Positions 1 through 16,500 of a DNA stretch of 64,000 nt are shown here, piece by piece. Each line of letters opens with the position of its first letter. Positions within the stretch are counted from its first letter, which is position 1. This DNA comes from Cordilura impudica. Lineage: Eukaryota; Arthropoda; Insecta; Diptera; Scathophagidae. The notes beneath the pieces were generated by a model, which had not been told where the DNA came from, ran no database searches, and saw only the letters and a list, made by a program, of their open reading frames with translations. A program made the translations under genes and the position numbers. The stretch is from contig OY821517.1 in assembly GCA_963682025.1 (NCBI GenBank), positions 232,063,930-232,127,929 of the forward strand, given 5' to 3'.

Positions 1-755
1 GTTAAAAAAGTTGATTCGATAATGTGTTGACATAAACTCTGTTATTTTCCGAAGTTGTACAAATCATGACTTGAGATTCATGCCGCCGTTGGACAGTGTA
101 GTTCTTAAAGATTATACGAAGAATTTAAAGTCAATTAGACAAATATGATATCATGATAGAGGATGTTAATTGCAGCCCAATTGTTTTAACTTGAATATAA
201 TAGTGGTTTAATTTGGCTCTAGGAAACGAAAAATCCCCAAAAGAAACGAAAATCGTAAAAAAGAGACTGTCCAAAAAATACGAAAAATGGGAGGAAAATA
301 TTAAAAATCACCCAAATGCTGGCTGTAGCTTTCGCTGCAGGCTAGAAATTTTAGAAAACAATACAAAACGATCTAAAAGTTTATTTCACACTTTTACGTA
401 AGGCACAACAAAAAAAATCTTAAAATTAAAGTTTTCAAATATAAAATAAGAAATCGAAATTGAAGAAATTGAAATTTTTAAATAAAAAATAAAACATCGT
501 AGTAGGCTTTGAGTTGTTACATGAGTTCAAAATTTGTATAATAAGAGTTTATTATGTATTTAGTGGTCTATCTTGGAGGTGGTTAAACCTTAAAAATATT
601 GTTAAAGTGTTTTCTTCTATTCATTATTAAAGTGTTATTGAATTTTATAACTGAATTCTTTAAACTTCCAAAAATTAAAATAACTGGTAATATTTTTTGT
701 GTCTTTGATTATTGATAATAAATAAAAATATACATACTAGGTAGGTAATTAAAAC
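1..755. other. AT-rich sequence, no gene recognised
   Basis: No repeat unit, RNA gene or protein family is recognised here. A 62-codon open frame at 213-401 on the plus strand begins with TTG, is lysine-rich and matches nothing I know. It is probably chance. The stretch precedes the hAT-like fragment and could contain its 5' untranslated or terminal sequence, but I see no terminal inverted repeat that shows this. Confidence 0.5.
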
Positions 756-1513
756 ATGAGGAGATCTTTTGAAAGTGGCGCCAGCAAAAAGCAAAAGAAA
801 AAAACTTAAGGACTCAGCTATTAAAAGTTTAAAACCGATTTCACATTTTTTTAATAAGGATTCATCAAATCAACCAGAAATACCCTCAACATTTAATACA
901 AAAAAATCCACAGTTGAAGCTGCAGTAAGCGATACGGTTATCGAAATAGGGGAACTGAATGAAAATACTGTTGAAATTGAGAGTATTGAAATTGTAACCA
1001 CATTGCGAGAGGATGTAGTTAGTTCAATGGAATTACCAGATGAAAATGCTCAATTGAGGACCGTGCAAATGGATGGTGAATAATTGTAGTAAATCTTTTG
1101 AATACTGAAACATTAAAGTGCACGGATATTGGAGTGATTGATAAAAATAATCAGGCACAAATGAAATCATTTATGAAAATCACTCGGTTTGAAATCCCAA
1201 AAAATATTTCGAAAGACGCAAACAACCGTGGATTTCCATATCGTTTACTTTCAAAAAACTTGCAAATGGAGAATCGTGTGAAAGAGATTGGATATGCTGG
1301 AGCATTCAAAACCAATCAATTTATTGTGCTCCATGTTACATTTTAAACAACAACACGCATTTCTCATATTTAACAGATAAATTGGGATACAACATAAAAC
1401 ATGGTTGGAAGAAGTTAAATGACCGGGTAAAATCTCACGAGAATTCTATTTAACACAAGGAAATGCAAAAAGCTACTTTAGCTAATCGTGGATTAGATAA
1501 CTTACAGATAAAA
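756..1513 (+). pseudogene. hAT-like (ZMYM1 / TTF-type zinc finger) transposase-derived fragment, 5' part
   Basis: A decayed coding sequence in several frames. It opens at ATG 756 with a basic N-terminus (MRRSFESG followed by lysine-rich sequence), then continues in the frame of 769-1083 with KSLKPISHFF. This is the usual start of ZMYM1/TTF-finger proteins related to hAT transposases. Around 1258-1453, in a third frame, come NGE, RDW, a WS pair, then YCAPCY, a GYN..GWKK segment and KSHENS. That is the order of the TTF-type zinc finger (FC-PC, G-W, H-S) in the family. The frame changes at least twice, and TAA stops occur at 1081 and 1452. The fragment stops short of the DUF4371 and dimerisation domains, because the satellite begins about 65 bases downstream. 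The family call rests on motif order remembered from relatives, not on a search. Confidence 0.6.
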
Positions 1514-1576
1514 GAACTAAAAATTGAAGTTACATGTTGATATAATATTTCTTTCTCTCCGAGAGAGGACTAGCTT

Positions 1577-4500
1577 TTTACATTTTACATTTTACATTTT
1601 ACATTTTACATTTTACATTTTACATTTTACATTTTACATTTTACATTTTACATTTTACATTTTACATTTTACATTTTACATTTTACATTTAACAATTACA
1701 TTTTACATTTTACATTTTACATTTTACATTTTACATTTTACATTTTACATTTTACATTTTACATTTTACATTTTACATTTTACATTTTACATTTTACATT
1801 TTACATTTTACATTTTACATTTTACATTTTACATTTTACATTTTACATTTTACATTTTACATTTTACATTTTACATTTTACATTTTACATTTTACATTTA
1901 CATTTTACATTTTACATTTTACATTTTACATTTTACATTTTACATTTTACATTTTACATTTTACATTTTACATTTTACATTTTACATTTTACATTTTACA
2001 TTTTACATTTACATTTTACATTTTACATTTTACATTTTACATTTTACATTTTACATTTTACATTTTACATTTTACATTTTACATTTTACATTTTACATTT
2101 TACATTTTACATTTTACATTTTACATTTTACATTTTACATTTTACATTTTACATTTTACATTTTACATTTTACATTTTACATTTTACATTTTACATTTTA
2201 CATTTTACATTTTACATTTTACATTTTACATTTTACATTTTACATTTTACATTTTACATTTTACATTTTACATTTACATTTTACATTTTACATTTTACAT
2301 TTTACATTTTACATTTTACATTTTACATTTTACATTTTACATTTTACATTTTACATTTTACATTTTACATTTTACATTTTACATTTTACATTTTACATTT
2401 TACATTTTACATTTTACATTTTACATTTTACATTTTACATTTTACATTTTACATTTTACATTTTACATTTTACATTTTACATTTTACATTTTACATTTTA
2501 CATTTTACATTTTACATTTTACATTTTACATTTTACATTTTACATTTTACATTTTACATTTTACATTTTACATTTTACATTTTGAATTTTACATTTTACA
2601 TTTTACATTTTACATTTTACATTTTACATTTTACATTTTACATTTTACATTTTACATTTTACATTTTACATTTTACATTTTACATTTTACATTTTACATT
2701 TTACATTTTACATTTTACATTTTACATTTTACATTTTACATTTTACATTTTACATTTTACATTTTACATTTTACATTTTACATTTTACATTTTACATTTT
2801 ACATTTTACATTTTACATTTTACATTTTACATTTTACATTTTACATTTTACATTTTACATTTTACATTTTACATTTTACATTTTACATTTTACATTTTAC
2901 ATTTTACATTTTACATTTTACATTTTACATTTTACATTTTACATTTTACATTTTACATTTTACATTTTACATTTTACATTTTACATTTTACATTTTACAT
3001 TTTACATTTTACATTTTACATTTTACATTTTACATTTTACATTTTACATTTTACATTTTACATTTTACATTTTACATTTTACATTTTACATTTTACATTT
3101 TACATTTTACATTTTACATTTTACATTTTACATTTTACATTTTACATTTTACATTTTACATTTTACATTTTACATTTTACATTTTACATTTTACATTTTA
3201 CATTTTACATTTTACATTTTACATTTTACATTTTACATTTTACATTTTACATTTTACATTTTACATTTTACATTTTACATTTTACATTTTACATTTTACA
3301 TTTTACATTTTACATTTTACATTTTACATTTTACATTTTACATTTTACATTTTACATTTTACATTTTACATTTTACATTTTACATTTTACATTTTACATT
3401 TTACATTTTACATTTTACATTTTACATTTTACATTTTACATTTTACATTTTACATTTTACATTTTACATTTTACATTTTACATTTTACATTTTACATTTT
3501 ACATTTTACATTTTACATTTTACATTTTACATTTTACATTTTACATTTTACATTTTACATTTTACATTTTACATTTTACATTTTACATTTTACATTTTAC
3601 ATTTTACATTTTACATTTTACATTTTACATTTTACATTTTACATTTTACATTTTACATTTTACATTTTACATTTTACATTTTACATTTTACATTTTACAT
3701 TTTACATTTTACATTTTACATTTTACATTTTACATTTTACATTTTACATTTTACATTTTACATTTTACATTTTACATTTTACATTTTACATTTTACATTT
3801 TACATTTTACATTTTACATTTTACATTTTACATTTTACATTTTACATTTTACATTTTACATTTTACATTTTACATTTTACATTTTACATTTTACATTTTA
3901 CATTTTACATTTTACATTTTACATTTTACATTTTACATTTTACATTTTACATTTTACATTTTACATTTTACATTTTACATTTTACATTTTACATTTTACA
4001 TTTTACATTTTACATTTTACATTTTACATTTTACATTTTACATTTTACATTTTACATTTTACATTTTACATTTTACATTTTACATTTTACATTTTACATT
4101 TTACATTTTACATTTTACATTTTACATTTTACATTTTACATTTTACATTTTACATTTTACATTTTACATTTTACATTTTACATTTTACATTTTACATTTT
4201 ACATTTTACATTTTACATTTTACATTTTACATTTTACATTTTACATTTTACATTTTACATTTTACATTTTACATTTTACATTTTACATTTTACATTTTAC
4301 ATTTTACATTTTACATTTTACATTTTACATTTTACATTTTACATTTTACATTTTACATTTTACATTTTACATTTTACATTTTACATTTTACATTTTACAT
4401 TTTACATTTTACATTTTACATTTTACATTTTACATTTTACATTTTACATTTTACATTTTACATTTTACATTTTACATTTTACATTTTACATTTTACATTT

Positions 4501-7500
4501 TACATTTTACATTTTACATTTTACATTTTACATTTTACATTTTACATTTTACATTTTACATTTTACATTTTACATTTTACATTTTACATTTTACATTTTA
4601 CATTTTACATTTTACATTTTACATTTTACATTTTACATTTTACATTTTACATTTTACATTTTACATTTTACATTTTACATTTTACATTTTACATTTTACA
4701 TTTTACATTTTACATTTTACATTTTACATTTTACATTTTACATTTTACATTTTACATTTTACATTTTACATTTTACATTTTACATTTTACATTTTACATT
4801 TTACATTTTACATTTTACATTTTACATTTTACATTTTACATTTTACATTTTACATTTTACATTTTACATTTTACATTTTACATTTTACATTTTACATTTT
4901 ACATTTTACATTTTACATTTTACATTTTACATTTTACATTTTACATTTTACATTTTACATTTTACATTTTACATTTTACATTTTACATTTTACATTTTAC
5001 ATTTTACATTTTACATTTTACATTTTACATTTTACATTTTACATTTTACATTTTACATTTTACATTTTACATTTTACATTTTACATTTTACATTTTACAT
5101 TTTACATTTTACATTTTACATTTTACATTTTACATTTTACATTTTACATTTTACATTTTACATTTTACATTTTACATTTTACATTTTACATTTTACATTT
5201 TACATTTTACATTTTACATTTTACATTTTACATTTTACATTTTACATTTTACATTTTACATTTTACATTTTACATTTTACATTTTACATTTTACATTTTA
5301 CATTTTACATTTTACATTTTACATTTTACATTTTACATTTTACATTTTACATTTTACATTTTACATTTTACATTTTACATTTTACATTTTACATTTTACA
5401 TTTTACATTTTACATTTTACATTTTACATTTTACATTTTACATTTTACATTTTACATTTTACATTTTACATTTTACATTTTACATTTTACATTTTACATT
5501 TTACATTTTACATTTTACATTTTACATTTTACATTTTACATTTTACATTTTACATTTTACATTTTACATTTTACATTTTACATTTTACATTTTACATTTT
5601 ACATTTTACATTTTACATTTTACATTTTACATTTTACATTTTACATTTTACATTTTACATTTTACATTTTACATTTTACATTTTACATTTTACATTTTAC
5701 ATTTTACATTTTACATTTTACATTTTACATTTTACATTTTACATTTTACATTTTACATTTTACATTTTACATTTTACATTTTACATTTTACATTTTACAT
5801 TTTACATTTTACATTTTACATTTTACATTTTACATTTTACATTTTACATTTTACATTTTACATTTTACATTTTACATTTTACATTTTACATTTTACATTT
5901 TACATTTTACATTTTACATTTTACATTTTACATTTTACATTTTACATTTTACATTTTACATTTTACATTTTACATTTTACATTTTACATTTTACATTTTA
6001 CATTTTACATTTTACATTTTACATTTTACATTTTACATTTTACATTTTACATTTTACATTTTACATTTTACATTTTACATTTTACATTTTACATTTTACA
6101 TTTTACATTTTACATTTTACATTTTACATTTTACATTTTACATTTTACATTTTACATTTTACATTTTACATTTTACATTTTACATTTTACATTTTACATT
6201 TTACATTTTACATTTTACATTTTACATTTTACATTTTACATTTTACATTTTACATTTTACATTTTACATTTTACATTTTACATTTTACATTTTACATTTT
6301 ACATTTTACATTTTACATTTTACATTTTACATTTTACATTTTACATTTTACATTTTACATTTTACATTTTACATTTTACATTTTACATTTTACATTTTAC
6401 ATTTTACATTTTACATTTTACATTTTACATTTTACATTTTACATTTTACATTTTACATTTTACATTTTACATTTTACATTTTACATTTTACATTTTACAT
6501 TTTACATTTTACATTTTACATTTTACATTTTACATTTTACTTTTACATTTTACATTTTACATTTTACATTTTACATTTTACATTTTACATTTTACATTTT
6601 ACATTTTACATTTTACATTTTACATTTTACATTTTACATTTTACATTTTACATTTTACATTTTACATTTTACATTTTACATTTTACATTTTACATTTTAC
6701 ATTTTACATTTTACATTTTACATTTTACATTTTACATTTTACATTTTACATTTTACATTTTACATTTTACATTTTACATTTTACATTTTACATTTTACAT
6801 TTTACATTTTACATTTTACATTTTACATTTTACATTTTACATTTTACATTTTACATTTTACATTTTACATTTTACATTTTACATTTTACATTTTACATTT
6901 TACATTTTACATTTTACATTTTACATTTTACATTTTACATTTTACATTTTACATTTTACATTTTACATTTTACATTTTACATTTTACATTTTACATTTTA
7001 CATTTTACATTTTACATTTTACATTTTACATTTTACATTTTACATTTTACATTTTACATTTTACATTTTACATTTTACATTTACATTTTACATTTTACAT
7101 TTTACATTTTACATTTTACATTTTACATTTTACATTTTACATTTTACATTTTACATTTTACATTTTACATTTTACATTTTACATTTTACATTTTACATTT
7201 TACATTTTACATTTTACATTTTACATTTTACATTTTACATTTTACATTTTACATTTTACATTTTACATTTTACATTTTACATTTTACATTTTACATTTTA
7301 CATTTTACATTTTACATTTTACATTTTACATTTTACATTTTACATTTTACATTTTACATTTTACATTTTACATTTTACATTTTACATTTTACATTTTACA
7401 TTTTACATTTTACATTTTACATTTTACATTTTACATTTTACATTTTACATTTTACATTTTACATTTTACATTTTACATTTTACATTTTACATTTTACATT

Positions 7501-10500
7501 TTACATTTTACATTTTACATTTTACATTTTACATTTTACATTTTACATTTTACATTTTACATTTTACATTTTACATTTTACATTTTACATTTTACATTTT
7601 ACATTTTACATTTTACATTTTACATTTTACATTTTACATTTTACATTTTACATTTTACATTTTACATTTTACATTTTACATTTTACATTTTACATTTTAC
7701 ATTTTACATTTTACATTTTACATTTTACATTTTACATTTTACATTTTACATTTACATTTTACATTTTACATTTTACATTTTACATTTTACATTTTACATT
7801 TTACATTTTACATTTTACATTTTACATTTTACATTTTACATTTTACATTTTACATTTTACATTTTACATTTTACATTTTACATTTTACATTTTACATTTT
7901 ACATTTTACATTTTACATTTTACATTTTACATTTTACATTTTACATTTTACATTTTACATTTTACATTTTACATTTTACATTTTACATTTTACATTTTAC
8001 ATTTTACATTTTACATTTTACATTTTACATTTTACATTTTACATTTTACATTTTACATTTTACATTTTACATTTTACATTTTACATTTTACATTTTACAT
8101 TTTACATTTTACATTTTACATTTTACATTTTACATTTTACATTTTACATTTTACATTTTACATTTTACATTTTACATTTTACATTTTACATTTTACATTT
8201 TACATTTTACATTTTACATTTTACATTTTACATTTTACATTTTACATTTTACATTTTACATTTTACTTTTACATTTTACATTTTACATTTTACATTTTAC
8301 ATTTTACATTTTACATTTTACATTTTACATTTTTACATTTTACATTTTACATTTTACATTTTACATTTTACATTTTACATTTTACATTTTACATTTTACA
8401 TTTTACATTTTACATTTTACATTTTACATTTTACATTTTACATTTTACATTTTACATTTTACATTTACATTTACATTTTACATTTTACATTTTACATTTT
8501 ACATTTTACATTTTACATTTTACATTTTACATTTTACATTTTACATTTTACATTTTACATTTTACATTTTACATTTTACATTTTACATTTTACATTTTAC
8601 ATTTTACATTTTACATTTTACATTTTACATTTTACATTTTACATTTTACATTTTACATTTTACATTTTACATTTTACATTTTACATTTTACATTTTACAT
8701 TTTACATTTTACATTTTACATTTTACATTTTACATTTTACATTTTACATTTTACATTTTACATTTTACATTTTACATTTTACATTTTACATTTTACATTT
8801 TACATTTTACATTTTACATTTTACATTTTACATTTTACATTTTACATTTTACATTTTACATTTTACATTTTACATTTTACATTTTACATTTTACATTTTA
8901 CATTTTACATTTTACATTTTACATTTACATTTTACATTTTACATTTTACATTTTACATTTTACATTTTACATTTTACATTTTACATTTTACATTTTACAT
9001 TTTACATTTTACATTTTACATTTTACATTTTACATTTTACATTTTACATTTTACATTTTACATTTTACATTTTACATTTTACATTTTACATTTTACATTT
9101 TACATTTTACATTTTACATTTTACATTTTACATTTTACATTTTACATTTTACATTTTACATTTTACATTTTACATTTTACATTTTACATTTTACATTTTA
9201 CATTTTACATTTTACATTTTACATTTTACATTTTACATTTTACATTTTACATTTTACATTTTACATTTTACATTTTACATTTTACATTTTACATTTTACA
9301 TTTTACATTTTACATTTTACATTTTACATTTTACATTTTACATTTTACATTTTACATTTTACATTTTACATTTTACATTTTACATTTTACATTTTACATT
9401 TTACATTTTACATTTTACATTTTACATTTTACATTTTACATTTTACATTTTACATTTTACATTTTACATTTTACATTTTACATTTTACATTTTACATTTT
9501 ACATTTTACATTTTACATTTTACATTTTACATTTTACATTTTACATTTTACATTTTACATTTTACATTTTACATTTTACATTTTACATTTTACATTTTAC
9601 ATTTTACATTTTACATTTTACATTTTACATTTTACATTTTACATTTTACATTTTACATTTTACATTTTACATTTTACATTTTACATTTTACATTTTACAT
9701 TTTACATTTTACATTTTACATTTTACATTTTACATTTTACATTTTACATTTTACATTTTACATTTTACATTTTACATTTTACATTTTACATTTTACATTT
9801 TACATTTTACATTTTACATTTTACATTTTACATTTTACATTTTACATTTTACATTTTACATTTTACATTTTACATTTTACATTTTACATTTTACATTTTA
9901 CATTTTACATTTTACATTTTACATTTTACATTTTACATTTTACATTTTACATTTTACATTTTACATTTTACATTTTACATTTTACATTTTACATTTTACA
10001 TTTTACATTTTACATTTTACATTTTACATTTTACATTTTACATTTTACATTTTACATTTTACATTTTACATTTTACATTTTACATTTTACATTTTACATT
10101 TTACATTTTACATTTTACATTTTACATTTTACATTTTACATTTTACATTTTACATTTTACATTTTACATTTTACATTTTACATTTTACATTTTACATTTT
10201 ACATTTTACATTTTACATTTTACATTTTACATTTTACATTTTACATTTTACATTTTACATTTTACATTTTACATTTTACATTTTACATTTTACATTTTAC
10301 ATTTTACATTTTACATTTTACATTTTACATTTTACATTTTACATTTTACATTTTACATTTTACATTTTACATTTTACATTTTACATTTTACATTTTACAT
10401 TTTACATTTTACATTTTACATTTTACATTTTACATTTTACATTTTACATTTTACATTTTACATTTTACATTTTACATTTTACATTTTACATTTTACATTT

Positions 10501-13500
10501 TACATTTTACATTTTACATTTTACATTTTACATTTTACATTTTACATTTTACATTTTACATTTTACATTTTACATTTTACATTTTACATTTTACATTTTA
10601 CATTTTACATTTTACATTTTACATTTTACATTTTACATTTTACATTTTACATTTTACATTTTACATTTTACATTTTACATTTTACATTTTACATTTTACA
10701 TTTTACATTTTACATTTTACATTTTACATTTTACATTTTACATTTTACATTTTACATTTTACATTTACATTTTACATTTTACATTTTACATTTTACATTT
10801 TACATTTTACATTTTACATTTTACATTTTACATTTTACATTTTACATTTTACATTTTACATTTTACATTTTACATTTTACATTTTACATTTTACATTTTA
10901 CATTTTACATTTTACATTTTACATTTTACATTTTACATTTTACATTTTACATTTTACATTTTACATTTTACATTTTACATTTTACATTTTACATTTTACA
11001 TTTTACATTTTACATTTTACATTTTACATTTTACATTTTACATTTTACATTTTACATTTTACATTTTACATTTTACATTTTACATTTTACATTTTACATT
11101 TTACATTTTACATTTTACATTTTACATTTTACATTTTACATTTTACATTTTACATTTTACATTTTACATTTTACATTTTACATTTTACATTTTACATTTT
11201 ACATTTTACATTTTACATTTTACATTTTACATTTTACATTTTACATTTTACATTTTACATTTTACATTTTACATTTTACATTTTACATTTTACATTTTAC
11301 ATTTTACATTTTACATTTTACATTTTACATTTTACATTTTACATTTTACATTTTACATTTTACATTTTACATTTTACATTTTACATTTTACATTTTACAT
11401 TTTACATTTTACATTTTACATTTTACATTTTACATTTTACATTTTACATTTTACATTTTACATTTTACATTTTACATTTTACATTTTACATTTTACATTT
11501 TACATTTTACATTTTACATTTTACATTTTACATTTTACATTTTACATTTTACATTTTACATTTTACATTTTACATTTTACATTTTACATTTTACATTTTA
11601 CATTTTACATTTTACATTTTACATTTTACATTTTACATTTTACATTTTACATTTTACATTTTACATTTTACATTTTACATTTTACATTTTACATTTTACA
11701 TTTTACATTTTACATTTTACATTTTACATTTTACATTTTACATTTTACATTTTACATTTTACATTTTACATTTTACATTTTACATTTTACATTTTACATT
11801 TTACATTTTACATTTTACATTTTACATTTTACATTTTACATTTTACATTTTACATTTTACATTTTACATTTTACATTTTACATTTTACATTTTACATTTT
11901 ACATTTTACATTTTACATTTTACATTTTACATTTTACATTTTACATTTTACATTTTACATTTTACATTTTACATTTTACATTTTACATTTTACATTTTAC
12001 ATTTTACATTTTACATTTTACATTTTACATTTTACATTTTACATTTTACATTTTACATTTTACATTTTACATTTTACATTTTACATTTTACATTTTACAT
12101 TTTACATTTTACATTTTACATTTTACATTTTACATTTTACATTTTACATTTTACATTTTACATTTTACATTTTACATTTTACATTTTACATTTTACATTT
12201 TACATTTTACATTTTACATTTTACATTTTACATTTTACATTTTACATTTTACATTTTACATTTTACATTTTACATTTTACATTTTACATTTTACATTTTA
12301 CATTTTACATTTTACATTTTACATTTTACATTTTACATTTTACATTTTACATTTTACATTTTACATTTTACATTTTACATTTTACATTTTACATTTTACA
12401 TTTTACATTTTACATTTTACATTTTACATTTTACATTTTACATTTTACATTTTACATTTTACATTTTACATTTTACATTTTACATTTTACATTTTACATT
12501 TTACATTTTACATTTTACATTTTACATTTTACATTTTACATTTTACATTTTACATTTTACATTTTACATTTTACATTTTACATTTTACATTTTACATTTT
12601 ACATTTTACATTTTACATTTTACATTTTACATTTTACATTTTACATTTTACATTTTACATTTTACATTTTACATTTTACATTTTACATTTTACATTTTAC
12701 ATTTTACATTTTACATTTTACATTTTACATTTTACATTTTACATTTTACATTTTACATTTTACATTTTACATTTTACATTTTACATTTTACATTTTACAT
12801 TTTACATTTTACATTTTACATTTTACATTTTACATTTTACATTTTACATTTTACATTTTACATTTTACATTTTACATTTTACATTTTACATTTTACATTT
12901 TACATTTTACATTTTACATTTTACATTTTACATTTTACATTTTACATTTTACATTTTACATTTTACATTTTACATTTTACATTTTACATTTTACATTTTA
13001 CATTTTACATTTTACATTTTACATTTTACATTTTACATTTTACATTTTACATTTTACATTTTACATTTTACATTTTACATTTTACATTTTACATTTTACA
13101 TTTTACATTTTACATTTTACATTTTACATTTTACATTTTACATTTTACATTTTACATTTTACATTTTACATTTTACATTTTACATTTTACATTTTACATT
13201 TTACATTTTACATTTTACATTTTACATTTTACATTTTACATTTTACATTTTACATTTTACATTTTACATTTTACATTTTACATTTTACATTTTACATTTT
13301 ACATTTTACATTTTACATTTTACATTTTACATTTTACATTTTACATTTTACATTTTACATTTTACATTTTACATTTTACATTTTACATTTTACATTTTAC
13401 ATTTTACATTTTACATTTTACATTTTACATTTTACATTTTACATTTTACATTTTACATTTTACATTTTACATTTTACATTTTACATTTTACATTTTACAT

Positions 13501-16500
13501 TTTACATTTTACATTTTACATTTTACATTTTACATTTTACATTTTACATTTTACATTTTACATTTTACATTTTACATTTTACATTTTACATTTTACATTT
13601 TACATTTTACATTTTACATTTTACATTTTACATTTTACATTTTACATTTTACATTTTACATTTTACATTTTACATTTTACATTTTACATTTTACATTTTA
13701 CATTTTACATTTTACATTTTACATTTTACATTTTACATTTTACATTTTACATTTTACATTTTACATTTTACATTTTACATTTTACATTTTACATTTTACA
13801 TTTTACATTTTACATTTTACATTTTACATTTTACATTTTACATTTTACATTTTACATTTTACATTTTACATTTTACATTTTACATTTTACATTTTACATT
13901 TTACATTTTACATTTTACATTTTACATTTTACATTTTACATTTTACATTTTACATTTTACATTTTACATTTTACATTTTACATTTTACATTTTACATTTT
14001 ACATTTTACATTTTACATTTTACATTTTACATTTTACATTTTACATTTTACATTTTACATTTTACATTTTACATTTTACATTTTACATTTTACATTTTAC
14101 ATTTTACATTTTACATTTTACATTTTACATTTTACATTTTACATTTTACATTTTACATTTTACATTTTACATTTTACATTTTACATTTTACATTTTACAT
14201 TTTACATTTTACATTTTACATTTTACATTTTACATTTTACATTTTACATTTTACATTTTACATTTTACATTTTACATTTTACATTTTACATTTTACATTT
14301 TACATTTTACATTTTACATTTTACATTTTACATTTTACATTTTACATTTTACATTTTACATTTTACATTTTACATTTTACATTTTACATTTTACATTTTA
14401 CATTTTACATTTTACATTTTACATTTTACATTTTACATTTTACATTTTACATTTTACATTTTACATTTTACATTTTACATTTTACATTTTACATTTTACA
14501 TTTTACATTTTACATTTTACATTTTACATTTTACATTTTACATTTTACATTTTACATTTTACATTTTACATTTTACATTTTACATTTTACATTTTACATT
14601 TTACATTTTACATTTTACATTTTACATTTTACATTTTACATTTTACATTTTACATTTTACATTTTACATTTTACATTTTACATTTTACATTTTACATTTT
14701 ACATTTTACATTTTACATTTTACATTTTACATTTTACATTTTACATTTTACATTTTACATTTTACATTTTACATTTTACATTTTACATTTTACATTTTAC
14801 ATTTTACATTTTACATTTTACATTTTACATTTTACATTTTACATTTTACATTTTACATTTTACATTTTACATTTTACATTTTACATTTTACATTTTACAT
14901 TTTACATTTTACATTTTACATTTTACATTTTACATTTTACATTTTACATTTTACATTTTACATTTTACATTTTACATTTTACATTTTACATTTTACATTT
15001 TACATTTTACATTTTACATTTTACATTTTACATTTTACATTTTACATTTTACATTTTACATTTTACATTTTACATTTTACATTTTACATTTTACATTTTA
15101 CATTTTACATTTTACATTTTACATTTTACATTTTACATTTTACATTTTACATTTTACATTTTACATTTTACATTTTACATTTTACATTTTACATTTTACA
15201 TTTTACATTTTACATTTTACATTTTACATTTTACATTTTACATTTTACATTTTACATTTTACATTTTACATTTTACATTTTACATTTTACATTTTACATT
15301 TTACATTTTACATTTTACATTTTACATTTTACATTTTACATTTTACATTTTACATTTTACATTTTACATTTTACATTTTACATTTTACATTTTACATTTT
15401 ACATTTTACATTTTACATTTTACATTTTACATTTTACATTTTACATTTTACATTTTACATTTTACATTTTACATTTTACATTTTACATTTTACATTTTAC
15501 ATTTTACATTTTACATTTTACATTTTACATTTTACATTTTACATTTTACATTTTACATTTTACATTTTACATTTTACATTTTACATTTTACATTTTACAT
15601 TTTACATTTTACATTTTACATTTTACATTTTACATTTTACATTTTACATTTTACATTTTACATTTTACATTTTACATTTTACATTTTACATTTTACATTT
15701 TACATTTTACATTTTACATTTTACATTTTACATTTTACATTTTACATTTTACATTTTACATTTTACATTTTACATTTTACATTTTACATTTTACATTTTA
15801 CATTTTACATTTTACATTTTACATTTTACATTTTACATTTTACATTTTACATTTTACATTTTACATTTTACATTTTACATTTTACATTTTACATTTTACA
15901 TTTTACATTTTACATTTTACATTTTACATTTTACATTTTACATTTTACATTTTACATTTTACATTTTACATTTTACATTTTACATTTTACATTTTACATT
16001 TTACATTTTACATTTTACATTTTACATTTTACATTTTACATTTTACATTTTACATTTTACATTTTACATTTTACATTTTACATTTTACATTTTACATTTT
16101 ACATTTTACATTTTACATTTTACATTTTACATTTTACATTTTACATTTTACATTTTACATTTTACATTTTACATTTTACATTTTACATTTTACATTTTAC
16201 ATTTTACATTTTACATTTTACATTTTACATTTTACATTTTACATTTTACATTTTACATTTTACATTTTACATTTTACATTTTACATTTTACATTTTACAT
16301 TTTACATTTTACATTTTACATTTTACATTTTACATTTTACATTTTACATTTTACATTTTACATTTTACATTTTACATTTTACATTTTACATTTTACATTT
16401 TACATTTTACATTTTACATTTTACATTTTACATTTTACATTTTACATTTTACATTTTACATTTTACATTTTACATTTTACATTTTACATTTTACATTTTA

